A stretch of DNA of 64,000 nt, taken from positions 96,425-160,424 of the forward strand of contig NZ_BMMV01000020.1 of assembly GCF_014646115.1 (NCBI RefSeq). Reading direction: 5' to 3'. The notes under the pieces are model-generated. The model saw only the letters and a list, made by a program, of their open reading frames with translations, ran no database searches and was not told where the DNA came from. This DNA is from Streptomyces camponoticapitis (GTDB lineage: Bacteria > Actinomycetota > Actinomycetes > Streptomycetales > Streptomycetaceae). The position numbers and the translations under genes are program-made. Below are positions 32,214 through 40,332 of the stretch, one piece after another (within the stretch, counting starts at the first letter, position 1; each line of letters begins with the position of its first letter).

Positions 32214-35200
32214 ATGCGGGACAGCCATCGGGCCGAGGCCGAGAGGTTGTTGGTTCGCGCCGTCGAGGAGGAGGTGCGGCGCTCCGGCGGCCGGATCGAC
32301 GGCAATGTTCTTCTTTCGCGAGGGCGGGGCGCGCTGGACTCCATCGCGGAGGCCGCGGCCGACGAGTACGCGCTGTACGAGGCGGGGCTGGCGGAGGCGG
32401 CCGCCGCGCGGCGGCCGATGTCGGAGCGGTTCGGCAAGGGCGCGCTCGCGACTCCCGCCCTGGTGGCGCTCGTCGCCGCCGCGTCGGCGGTCGTCGCGGA
32501 CGTCGCCTTCGGCACGGGCGCGGGGACGGCGGCCGGTACGGGCGCGATCGTCGCGGTCGCCGGCACGGCGACCGCCGTCGCCACGGTCGCCTCCAGCGGG
32601 CGCGCGCCGGGAGGGAGCGGGCGCGCGGGACGGGCCGGGACCGCCGAACAGACGGAGAACGTCGAGCAGTTGAGGCTTCAGTGGCTGACGGCGCTGGAGG
32701 TACGCGGCATCCGCCCGTACCTGGACCAGCAGCGGGTCCTGACCCAGGCGACCCGGCGGACGAAGAAGAAGCCCACCGTCGTACCGCAGTTGCGCGGCTC
32801 CGACCGCAGCGCCGCCGCACGCCGGCGCAGCGTGCTGGAGCAGTCCTTCGGTCATCTCCCCGCGCCCGACGGCCCGTTCGCGGGCCGCCGCGAGGAGATC
32901 GGCCAGATCGCGCGCTGGGTGCACGCGGCCCGCGCGTCGACGGAGACCAGGCCGACGGTCGTGGTGCTGTACGGCGCGCCGGGTTCGGGCCGCACCGCGC
33001 TCGCCGTGCGGGCGGCGCACCAGCTGAGGGACCAGTTCCGCGGGGCGTGCGTGGTGGATCTGCGGGGCGGCGGCGCGGGCCAGGCGCCGCTGTCGACCAG
33101 GGACGCGCTGCTGCATCTGCTGAACCGCCTCGGCGCGCCGCGTGAGCAACTGCTGTTCCGTGAGCGGTCGTCGCCCGAGCAGCAGGTGCGGCGGCTGAGC
33201 GAGCTCTACCACCAGCATCTGACGGGGCTGCCGGTGACGATCGTTTTGGACGACGCCTCGGACGCGGAGCAGATCCGCACACTGCTCCCCGAACGGTCCG
33301 ACAGCCTGCTGCTGGTGACGTGCCGTCAGCCGGTGGAGCTGGCGGCGGACACCCCGGCGTGGGTGCACCAGCTGCCGGTGGAGGCGCTGGACGGCGCGGG
33401 CTGCGAGGAGCTGCTGCGGGCCGTCGGCGAGGAACCCCAGGGCGGCCCGTACGACGCGCAGAGCATCGACAGGGTCGGCGAGCTGTGCGGCGGTCTCCCG
33501 CTCGCGCTGCGTATAGCGGGCTCGTCCCTCGGTTCGCGTACGTCGCACCAACTGGCCACGGACCTGGAGGCGTACGGCCCGGTCGACCCGGTCGAGCGCG
33601 CGATGTGGCTGCGCTACACCGATCAGAGCGACCAGGCGCGCAGGCTGCTGCGGCGTCTCGCGCTGGCCGGGCGCGCCTCGCTCGGCGCCGCGGCCGCGGC
33701 GGCGCTGCTCGCCACGGACGAGCAGGAGGCGGAGCGGCTGCTGACCGTGCTGTCGCGCGCGGGGCTGATCGACCATGTGCGGGCCAGCCGCTACCGGCTC
33801 CACGACGTCGTACGGACCTTCGCGCTGGCCCGGCTGCTGGACGAGGAGGAGGCGGCCGACCGCAGCGCCGCGCAGGAGCGCCTCATCCAGAACTACTCGG
33901 AGCTGGCCGACTCAGTGATCCGGCTGGTGGACGGCAAGACGTCGACCCGCGCGGACCAGTTCGGCGGCCACGGTTTCTCCTCGCTCGACGCGGCGCTGCG
34001 CTGGCTGGACGACGAGTCGAGCTTCATCACCGCGGCGCTGCGGCACGCGGAGGGTGTCGACCAGGCGGCCGTGCTCAGCCTGCTGGGCGCGCTCTGCGAC
34101 TACTGCCTGCTGCGCGGGGACCTCTACCGGCTCGGTGAGATCAGTGAGTTGGCGCAGGCGGTCGACCAAGGGCTGCTGATCCGTTCGGTGCAGTGGCGTA
34201 CGGGTATCGCGGCACGGCAGCTGGGCGAGCTGGACAAGGCGCGGACGACCCTGACGTCCGTGGTCGACCTGTACCGGGAGGCGCATCACGACGCGGGCGC
34301 CGCCCGCGCCCTCTGCTCGCTGGGCATCACGCTGCACCACCAGGGCAATCTGGCCGGGGCGTCGGCGAAGCTGCGCGAGGCGCTCGAACTCCAGGCCCCG
34401 GCGGAGCTCGGCACCGACCGCGCCTGGACGCTGCACGCGCTGGCGGCCGTCGAGCGCGACCGGGCGAATCTCGCGGAGGCGGTCGCGCTGCTGTCGACGG
34501 CGCTCGTCCTGCACCGCGAGGGCGAGTCGCTGCACGGTGAGGCGTGGACGCACTTCCAGCTCGGGCAGGTCTGTCTGCGGATGGGTGATGTCCCGGGCGC
34601 CGACCGGGAGTTGGGCCAGGCGATGGAGCTGTACGGCCGCACCCGCGACGGCCGCGGCGAGGCCTGGGCGCTGACGCAGCTGGCCCGGACCCGGCTGGTG
34701 GACGGCGAACCGGAGTCGGCGGCCGACCAGTTCCGCCAGGCGCTCTCCCGGCACCGCGACAACGAGGACGCGCGCGGTGAGGCGTGGACGCTGTACTACC
34801 TGGGCCAAGCGCTGGAGGAGTGCGGCGAGGCGGCGCAGGCGGTACGCGAACTGGAGCGCGCGCGCTCGATGTTCTCCCGGATGCGCGACGTGTACGGGCT
34901 GGCCTGTGCCCGCCACCACTCGGGCCGGGTGACCCGCGACCAGCGGGCCGCGCAGACCGGCAATCTCCGCAACTCGGGCTTCGCCCGTCAACTGCTGGTC
35001 GACGCCCGCGCGGACTTCCGCCGGATCGGCGTCGCGCACGGCGAGGCGTGGACCTGTCTGGAGCTGGCGATCATCGACGCGGGCAACAGCAAGGCGGCCC
35101 AGGCGCTGGGGCTGTGCGACGAGGCGGCGGCGCTGTTCACCTCGTACGGCGACCACCGGGGCGCCGACTGGGCCCGCTTCCTGCGGTGCACGCTGCTGCC

Positions 35201-35444
35201 GTACGGCTCGGCGGGCGGTGTCGAGGTCGGGTCCGTGGTGGCGGAGCAGGAGCTGGCCGAGCTGGTGGCCGGGCGGCACCCCACGCGTGACGGGAAGCTG
35301 GACGACTGCCTGGAGACCTTCACGGTGATGCTGGAGCGCGGCGTCGCGCTGGAGGACGGCTGGCAGGCGTGGCGGCTGGGGATGGTCCCGGGCCGTCACG
35401 CGCGCGAGGTGATGGGCGTCCCGGTGGAGCCGGTGCAGGCCTGA
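32214..35444 (+). CDS. membrane-anchored STAND NTPase with TPR repeats
   Basis: 1076 residues. The N-terminal helical segment (1-75) is followed by an Ala/Gly/Val-rich membrane hairpin (about 78-127), a linker, an NB-ARC-type NTPase (about 225-520), and TPR-like helical repeats (about 640-1000) with recurring GEAWT/GEAW motifs. The P-loop reads GAPGSGRT (254-261), with Arg replacing the usual Lys; Walker B is TIVLDD (about 342-347) and the GLPLAL motif is present. STAND proteins are signal switches in regulation and in phage defence. Position beside a PopR-like/ClpP module suggests a link to proteolysis control, not shown. GGAGGGGGAG precedes the ATG. Confidence 0.82.
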   Translation: MRDSHRAEAERLLVRAVEEEVRRSGGRIDGNVLLSRGRGALDSIAEAAADEYALYEAGLAEAAAARRPMSERFGKGALATPALVALVAAASAVVADVAFGTGAGTAAGTGAIVAVAGTATAVATVASSGRAPGGSGRAGRAGTAEQTENVEQLRLQWLTALEVRGIRPYLDQQRVLTQATRRTKKKPTVVPQLRGSDRSAAARRRSVLEQSFGHLPAPDGPFAGRREEIGQIARWVHAARASTETRPTVVVLYGAPGSGRTALAVRAAHQLRDQFRGACVVDLRGGGAGQAPLSTRDALLHLLNRLGAPREQLLFRERSSPEQQVRRLSELYHQHLTGLPVTIVLDDASDAEQIRTLLPERSDSLLLVTCRQPVELAADTPAWVHQLPVEALDGAGCEELLRAVGEEPQGGPYDAQSIDRVGELCGGLPLALRIAGSSLGSRTSHQLATDLEAYGPVDPVERAMWLRYTDQSDQARRLLRRLALAGRASLGAAAAAALLATDEQEAERLLTVLSRAGLIDHVRASRYRLHDVVRTFALARLLDEEEAADRSAAQERLIQNYSELADSVIRLVDGKTSTRADQFGGHGFSSLDAALRWLDDESSFITAALRHAEGVDQAAVLSLLGALCDYCLLRGDLYRLGEISELAQAVDQGLLIRSVQWRTGIAARQLGELDKARTTLTSVVDLYREAHHDAGAARALCSLGITLHHQGNLAGASAKLREALELQAPAELGTDRAWTLHALAAVERDRANLAEAVALLSTALVLHREGESLHGEAWTHFQLGQVCLRMGDVPGADRELGQAMELYGRTRDGRGEAWALTQLARTRLVDGEPESAADQFRQALSRHRDNEDARGEAWTLYYLGQALEECGEAAQAVRELERARSMFSRMRDVYGLACARHHSGRVTRDQRAAQTGNLRNSGFARQLLVDARADFRRIGVAHGEAWTCLELAIIDAGNSKAAQALGLCDEAAALFTSYGDHRGADWARFLRCTLLPYGSAGGVEVGSVVAEQELAELVAGRHPTRDGKLDDCLETFTVMLERGVALEDGWQAWRLGMVPGRHAREVMGVPVEPVQA

Positions 35445-35479
35445 ACCCCCGGCGGTGAGCCGCCCGGGGGAAGCCGGAC

Positions 35480-35521
35480 ACTCCCGCAGACCGCACGCCC
35501 GGAGGGGCGGTCGGCGGGAGT
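35480..35521 (+). terminator. compound hairpin after the STAND gene
   Basis: An outer stem ACTCCCGC/GCGGGAGT encloses an inner stem GACCGC/GCGGTC, 36 bases past the stop codon. Confidence 0.7.
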
Positions 35522-35529
35522 CGTGGATC

Positions 35530-35552
35530 GCGCGTGCCCCGGGGGCACGCGC
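35530..35552 (-). terminator. hairpin after the small membrane gene
   Basis: GCGCGTGCCCC pairs perfectly with GGGGCACGCGC around one base, just beyond the stop of the leftward gene at 35556. Together with the preceding hairpin it separates two convergent units. Confidence 0.75.
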
Positions 35553-35555
35553 CTG

Positions 35556-35816
35556 TCAGGTCGTCTGTCGGTCGCCCGCAGAGGCCTTCGGCGCGTCCGC
35601 CGCCTCGTCGGTCCGCTCCGCGGCCTCGGCCGGCCTCTCCTCGAAGTCGACCTTGCCCATGTGGCGGTTCATCGACTTCATCAAGAGCCACACCCCGCCC
35701 GCCATCACGGCGAAGACGATGAAGCCGAGGACGCCGGGTGTCACCTTGTTCTCGTCCAGCTCCTTCGCGAGCGGGACGAGCTGCGTCACTGCCTGGGTCG
35801 CATACATATCAGGCAT
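35556..35816 (-). CDS. small single-helix membrane protein
   Basis: 86 residues. One membrane helix (about 27-47, VLGFIVFAVMAGGVWLLM) is followed by a charged cytoplasmic tail rich in Glu, Ala and Asp. The ATG overlaps the stop of mca by eight bases, so translation is coupled; a second Met three codons later is possible. A small membrane protein directly after mca is common in Streptomyces. Function unknown. Confidence 0.7.
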   Translation of the reverse strand: MPDMYATQAVTQLVPLAKELDENKVTPGVLGFIVFAVMAGGVWLLMKSMNRHMGKVDFEERPAEAAERTDEAADAPKASAGDRQTT

Positions 35817-36690
35817 TGTCGCGGATGCCCGCGAAGAGGTCGCTCTCGGGGAGGGAGGTGTCGACGAGCGACTTCACGAGCTCGTACTCCTCGGTCGGCC
35901 AGACCTCCCGCTGGATGTCCATCGGGACGCGGAACCAGCCGCCGTCGGGGTCGATCTGCGTGGCGTGCGCGACGAGCGCCTTGTCGCGGATCTCGTAGAA
36001 GTCGGCGCAGGGCACATGCGTGGTCAGCGTGCGCTCTTCGCGCCCGAACTCCTCCCAGCGCTCCAGCCACTCCGCGTACGGGGACTCCAGGCCGCGCGCC
36101 AGCAGGGCCTCGTGCAGCGCGACCGTACGGGGACGGTTGAAGCCCTGGTTGAAGTAGAGCTTGCTCGGCTGCCACACCGGGCCGTACTCGGCCTCCGGGT
36201 ACTTCTCGGCGTCGGCCGCGGACTCGAAAGCCACCATCGAGATCTTGTGGGTCATGATGTGGTCGGGGTGCGGGTAGCCCCCGTTCTCGTCGTACGTGGT
36301 GACGACCTGCGGCCGCTGCTCCCGGATCATCCGCACCAGCCGGCCGGCCGCCTCGTCGACATCCTCCAGGGCGAAGCAGCCCTCGGGGAGCGGCGGCAGC
36401 GGGTCGCCCTCGGGCAGCCCCGAGTCGACGTAACCGAGCCACTGCTGTCTGATGCCGAGGATCTCGCGAGCCTCGTCCATCTCCTTCTTGCGTACCTCGT
36501 GGATGTGCTCCTCGATATAGGCGTCACCCTGGAGCTTCGGGTTGAGGATGGAGCCGCGCTCGCCTCCGGTGCAGGTCACGACCAGCACGTCCACCCCCTC
36601 GGATACGTACTTGGCCATGGTCGCCGCGCCCTTGCTCGACTCGTCGTCGGGGTGGGCGTGCACGGCCATCAATCGCAGCTGGTCAGTCAA
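35809..36690 (-). CDS. mca: mycothiol S-conjugate amidase
   Basis: 293 residues. Cleaves mycothiol S-conjugates to a mercapturate for export and glucosaminyl-inositol, a detoxification step specific to actinobacteria. The PIG-L/LmbE metal motif is VHAHPDDES (about 10-18), with a second His in YPHPDHIM. The TTG at 36690 was chosen because it gives the standard MTDQLRLMAVHAHPDD start and follows GAGGA; the frame is open much further upstream but without homology. The related MshB is excluded by length and by the C-terminal Trp-rich block typical of Mca. Confidence 0.93.
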   Translation of the reverse strand: MTDQLRLMAVHAHPDDESSKGAATMAKYVSEGVDVLVVTCTGGERGSILNPKLQGDAYIEEHIHEVRKKEMDEAREILGIRQQWLGYVDSGLPEGDPLPPLPEGCFALEDVDEAAGRLVRMIREQRPQVVTTYDENGGYPHPDHIMTHKISMVAFESAADAEKYPEAEYGPVWQPSKLYFNQGFNRPRTVALHEALLARGLESPYAEWLERWEEFGREERTLTTHVPCADFYEIRDKALVAHATQIDPDGGWFRVPMDIQREVWPTEEYELVKSLVDTSLPESDLFAGIRDNA

Positions 36691-36774
36691 GACTCGGTCC
36701 TCAGTGATATGTCGCAACGGGCGGCTTCTATAGTGACGGAATCCAGGGACGGAAAATTCCGGAGAGGAACCTTC

Positions 36775-37185
36775 ATGACGGCGGTACGCCCACCGGTTCT
36801 TCCCGAGGGCCGCTACGGCCGCTCGTCGGACGAGCGTGCGGACCGCGGGCTCAGGATCGTCGGCTCGGTGCTCGGCGTCGGCCTTCTCGCGCTCGTCGGC
36901 TGGTTCGGTTACGACTATGTGGCAGGCCAGAGTGTCTCGGGCGAGCTCATCAAATTCAAGCGGGTATCGGCCTCCGCGGTCGAGGTGCATCTGGAGGTCC
37001 GCAAGGACAAGGACGCGACCGGCACCTGCACCCTCCGTTCGCGCGCCGAGGACGGCTCCGAGGTGGGCCGCAAGGACGTCCGCGTCGACGGTCCCGAGAC
37101 CCGGATCGACCGGGTCGTGACCGTCCGTACGACCGCGAGCGCGACGAGCGCGGAGCTCGTCGGCTGTACGTCCGACGACAGCTGA
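36775..37185 (+). CDS. DUF4307 membrane protein
   Basis: 136 residues. A short basic N-terminus, one membrane helix (about 27-48), then an extracytoplasmic beta-domain (about 60-130). Family DUF4307 is found next to mca and greA in many actinobacteria. GGAGAGG precedes the ATG. It is divergent from mca and upstream of greA. Function unknown. Confidence 0.8.
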   Translation: MTAVRPPVLPEGRYGRSSDERADRGLRIVGSVLGVGLLALVGWFGYDYVAGQSVSGELIKFKRVSASAVEVHLEVRKDKDATGTCTLRSRAEDGSEVGRKDVRVDGPETRIDRVVTVRTTASATSAELVGCTSDDS

Positions 37186-37404
37186 CAAGCTCCGGTCCAC
37201 ATCCGCAGGCGCCCGATTCTGCTCTGACCCTCCCCGGCGCCCCTCCCGGTTCACGTCGCTGACCTGCGTTGATGTGATTCTGATGCCTTTCGTCCTGCCC
37301 TGACGCCGTGGAATTGTTAGGCTCGTGGTTTCGCCCACCCGAGAAGGCACAATCCTTCTGGGTAGGGCGTTGCTTTGTATTCCCAGTACCTACGAGGAGC
37401 ACCT

Positions 37405-37902
37405 GTGACCCAGACCAGCGAGAACGTCACCTGGCTCACCCAGGCGGCGTACAACCAGCTCAAGGCCGAGCTGGATCACCTGTCTGGTCCCGCGCGCGTC
37501 GAGATCGCCCAGAAGATCGAGGCCGCCCGCGAGGAGGGGGACCTGAAGGAGAACGGCGGGTACCACGCGGCCAAGGAGGAGCAGGGCAAGCAGGAGCTGC
37601 GGGTGCGCCAGCTGACCCAGCTCCTGCAGAACGCCAAGGTGGGCGAGGCTCCGGCCGACAACGGGATCGTCGAGCCCGGGATGGTCGTGACGATCGCCTT
37701 CGACGGCGACGAGGACGACACCCTGACGTTCCTCATGGCCTCGCGCGAGTACGCGAGCTCCGACATCGAGACGTACTCACCGCAGTCGCCGCTCGGCACG
37801 GGTGTGAACGGCAAGAAGGTCGGCGAGGACGCGGAGTACGAGCTGCCGAACGGCAAGAAGGCCTCGGTGAAGATCCTGGCCGCGAAGCCGTATCAGGGCT
37901 AG
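37405..37902 (+). CDS. greA: transcript cleavage/elongation factor GreA
   Basis: 165 residues. The N-terminal coiled-coil (about 15-80, GPARVEIAQKIEAAREEGDLKENGGYHAAKEEQG) carries the acidic tip that enters the RNA polymerase secondary channel; the C-terminal FKBP-like domain (about 90-165) ends with GKKASVKILAAKPYQG. It rescues backtracked polymerase by stimulating RNA cleavage. GTG start after GAGGAG. A very strong terminator overlaps its stop codon. Confidence 0.95.
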   Translation: MTQTSENVTWLTQAAYNQLKAELDHLSGPARVEIAQKIEAAREEGDLKENGGYHAAKEEQGKQELRVRQLTQLLQNAKVGEAPADNGIVEPGMVVTIAFDGDEDDTLTFLMASREYASSDIETYSPQSPLGTGVNGKKVGEDAEYELPNGKKASVKILAAKPYQG

Positions 37903-37954
37903 AAGCGCTGATCCACCGGCCCCGACGGGGCCGGTGGATCAGGTTGGCGCTTCT
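37901..37954 (+). terminator. strong terminator of greA
   Basis: Sixteen perfect pairs (CTGATCCACCGGCCCC with 37927-37942) close a three-base loop; outer arms AGAAGCGC and GCGCTTCT extend the stem after a four-base bulge on one side. It starts within the greA stop codon. Confidence 0.88.
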
Positions 37955-37989
37955 GTCGCTCGTCGCCGGGCGGGCGCCGAGGGGACGGG

Positions 37990-38856
37990 TCAGCCGGCCG
38001 CGCCACGGTATTTGCGCACAGCCAGTGTGCGGAAGATGCCGATGATCAGCACTGAGTAGATCAGCGTCGCCCACACCGGTTGCTGCATGGGCCAGGCGCC
38101 GGACTGGGACAGGCCCGGATCGCCGAACAGTTGGCGGCACGCCTGCACGGTCGCGCTGAAGGGGTTCCAGTCGGCGATGTGCCGCAGCCAGGGCGTCATC
38201 TGGCTGGAGTCGACGAAGGCGTTCGAGATGAAGGTGACCGGGAACAGCCAGATGATCCCGCCCGAGGTCGCCGCCTCCGGGGTGCGTACGGACAGCCCGA
38301 TCAGCGCGCCGATCCAGGTGAACGCGTACCCGAGCAGAAGCAGCAGGCCGAAGGCGCCCAGGATCTTGCCGATGTTGGTGGGCTCCGCGAAGCCGGGGCG
38401 CCAGCCCACGATCAGCGCGACGATCGCCAGGACGACGAGCGTGATCGCCGTCTGTACGAGGTCGGCCACGGTGCGGCCGGTGAGGACGGCGCCGCGGGCC
38501 ATCGGAAGCGAGCGGAACCGGTCGACAAGGCCCTTCTGCATGTCGTCGGCGATGCCGGCGGCCGATCCGGCGGTGGCGAAGGTGACGGTCTGCGCGAAGA
38601 TGCCCGCCATCAGGAAGTTCTTGTACACCTCGGCGCTCGTGCTGTTGCCGACGCGGATGGAACCGCCGAAGACGTACGTGAAGAGGATCACGAACATCAC
38701 CGGCTGAATGATCCCGAAAAGAACCACCTCCGGAATCCTGGTCATCCGGATCAGGTTCCTGCGGGCGATGACCAGCGAGTCGCGGATCGACTGGATGACG
38801 CCACCGCGCGGGGGCGGAGCGAGGGCCTTGGGCGAAGCCTCGGTTACGGCGCTCAC
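37990..38856 (-). CDS. ABC-2 type permease, DrrB family
   Basis: 288 residues, six membrane helices, with the ABC2 signature region (GLVDRFRSLPMARGAVLTGRT and PEAATSGGIIWLFPVTFISNAFV). The GTG start (38856) overlaps the TGA of the ATPase gene (GTGA) and follows AAGGAG inside that gene. The frame continues open into the upstream genes, but that part is not coding. With the ATPase it should form a two-component exporter of hydrophobic compounds or lipids, like DrrAB of anthracycline producers. Confidence 0.88.
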   Translation of the reverse strand: MSAVTEASPKALAPPPRGGVIQSIRDSLVIARRNLIRMTRIPEVVLFGIIQPVMFVILFTYVFGGSIRVGNSTSAEVYKNFLMAGIFAQTVTFATAGSAAGIADDMQKGLVDRFRSLPMARGAVLTGRTVADLVQTAITLVVLAIVALIVGWRPGFAEPTNIGKILGAFGLLLLLGYAFTWIGALIGLSVRTPEAATSGGIIWLFPVTFISNAFVDSSQMTPWLRHIADWNPFSATVQACRQLFGDPGLSQSGAWPMQQPVWATLIYSVLIIGIFRTLAVRKYRGAAG

Positions 38857-39929
38857 TTGGCGCTCTCCTTCGGGTCCGTGGTGGTGTCGTCCGTGGCCGG
38901 GGCGGCCGTCGCGGCCGTGGCCGGGTCCGCGGGAGCGTCCGGCCGTTCGCCGGAAGCCGGGCCGCCGCCTTCGCCGTTCTCGCGGGCCTCCTCGGCCGCG
39001 TGGCCGGTGAGCGAGATGAAGACGTCGTCGAGGGTGGGACGGCGCAGCCCGATGTCGTCGATCTCGACACCCCGCGTGTCGAGTTCCCTGATGATCTCGG
39101 CGAGCAGTTTCGCTCCGCCGGTGACCGGGACGGTGAGCTTGCGGGTGTGCTCGGCGACCATCACCTCGCCCTTGCCGAAGCCGGCCAGCACATCGCGGGT
39201 CGGGGTGATCTGGTCGCGCTCGTGGACGACGACCTCGACGCGTTCGCCGCCCGTACGTGCCTTGAGTTCGTCGGCGGTGCCGCGCGCGATGACCTGGCCG
39301 TGGTCGATGACGCAGATGTCGTGCGCCAGGTGGTCGGCCTCTTCCAGATACTGGGTGGTGAGCAGCAGTGTCGTACCGCCCGCGACCAGTTCCTCGATGA
39401 TTCCCCACAGCTGCTGGCGGTTGCGCGGGTCGAGGCCGGTCGTCGGCTCGTCCATGAACATCACCGGCGGGGAGACGACGAGCGCCGCCGCGAGGTCGAG
39501 GCGCCTGCGCATACCGCCCGAGTAGGTCTTGGTGGTGCGGTCGGCCGCGTCGGTGAGGTTGAAGCGTTCGAGGAGTTCGACGGCCCTGGCCTTCGCGGCG
39601 CGGGCGCTCTGCTGGTAGAGCTGGCCGACCATCCGCAGGTTCTCGCGGCCGGTCAGATACTCGTCGACCGCGGCGAACTGGCCGGAGAGGCCGATGTTCC
39701 TGCGGACCTCGTTGGGGTTCTTGACCACGTCGATGCCCGCGACGACGGCCCTGCCGCTGTCGGGCTGGAGCAGGGTCGTCAGCACACGGACCGCGGTGGT
39801 CTTTCCCGCGCCGTTGGGGCCGAGCAGGCCGAGGACCGTGCCTTCGGGGACATCGAGATCGACGCCGTCCAGCGCTCTTACGTCGCCGAACGTCTTGACC
39901 AGGCCTTCGGCATAGATGGCGCCTGGCAT
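38853..39929 (-). CDS. ABC transporter ATPase, DrrA family
   Basis: 358 residues. Walker A GPNGAGKTT (about 36-44), Q-loop, signature YSGGMRRRLDLA, Walker B VMFMDEPTTGLDPRNR and H-loop are complete. The DrrA-type extension after about residue 235 ends in the regulatory motif PTLDDVFISLTGH, followed by a Gly/Pro/Asp-rich tail unique to this copy. It energises the permease encoded by the overlapping next gene. GGGAG precedes the ATG. Confidence 0.9.
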   Translation of the reverse strand: MPGAIYAEGLVKTFGDVRALDGVDLDVPEGTVLGLLGPNGAGKTTAVRVLTTLLQPDSGRAVVAGIDVVKNPNEVRRNIGLSGQFAAVDEYLTGRENLRMVGQLYQQSARAAKARAVELLERFNLTDAADRTTKTYSGGMRRRLDLAAALVVSPPVMFMDEPTTGLDPRNRQQLWGIIEELVAGGTTLLLTTQYLEEADHLAHDICVIDHGQVIARGTADELKARTGGERVEVVVHERDQITPTRDVLAGFGKGEVMVAEHTRKLTVPVTGGAKLLAEIIRELDTRGVEIDDIGLRRPTLDDVFISLTGHAAEEARENGEGGGPASGERPDAPADPATAATAAPATDDTTTDPKESAK

Positions 39930-40022
39930 AGGGGCACTCCCGGAGTTGTGTCAGATGCGAGCAAATGGTGCAATCCGCGCTAGCGAAGAGCTTAAGCCGA
40001 CAGAAGCAGGCCCTGACGCTAA

Positions 40023-40036
40023 CGCGATACATCGCG
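40023..40036. promoter_or_regulatory. operator-like palindrome upstream of the drrAB-type genes
   Basis: CGCGAT-AC-ATCGCG is a perfect inverted repeat about 95 bases before the ATPase start. TetR- and PadR-type regulators often bind such sites in exporter promoters; no regulator gene is adjacent. Confidence 0.45.
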
Positions 40037-40146
40037 ACAGGCAAGGCTTTTAAGTAAGCTCCATGTAAAGGCGACGGGGAGGCGCGCCGGAGGCCGCCGG
40101 GAGACGGCTCGGCGACCCCCGGGAGTCGTCCGGGAAACGACAGCCC

Positions 40147-40332
40147 CTGGGGCGTGTTTTGAAAGTGGCGTCGTCCGCCCGCAGGGCGGGGCTCACGGCG
40201 TCTGGTGCGTGCGATCGCAAGGCGGAGGGTCGGCGTTGTGGATGGCCCGGGCGTACTCGGGCGACCCGACAACGCGGCGAGCGTGCGTGCCAGGCGCCGT
40301 GAGCCAGACGGGACTTTCAAAACACGCCCTAG
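40147..40332. mobile_element. MITE-like element copy 1
   Basis: A 178-bp body (40151-40328) with perfect 16-bp terminal inverted repeats GGCGTGTTTTGAAAGT and ACTTTCAAAACACGCC. It is flanked by CTGG on the left and CTAG on the right, apparently a four-base target duplication with one change. It has no coding capacity. The middle is clearly similar to the reverse complement of the element at 47531-47711 (shared blocks such as CGTCCGCCCGCAGGGCGGGG and ATCGCAAGGCGGAG). The right-hand CTAG contains the stop codon of the threonine ammonia-lyase gene. The four-base YTAR-type target points to an IS5-family transposase acting in trans. Confidence 0.75.
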
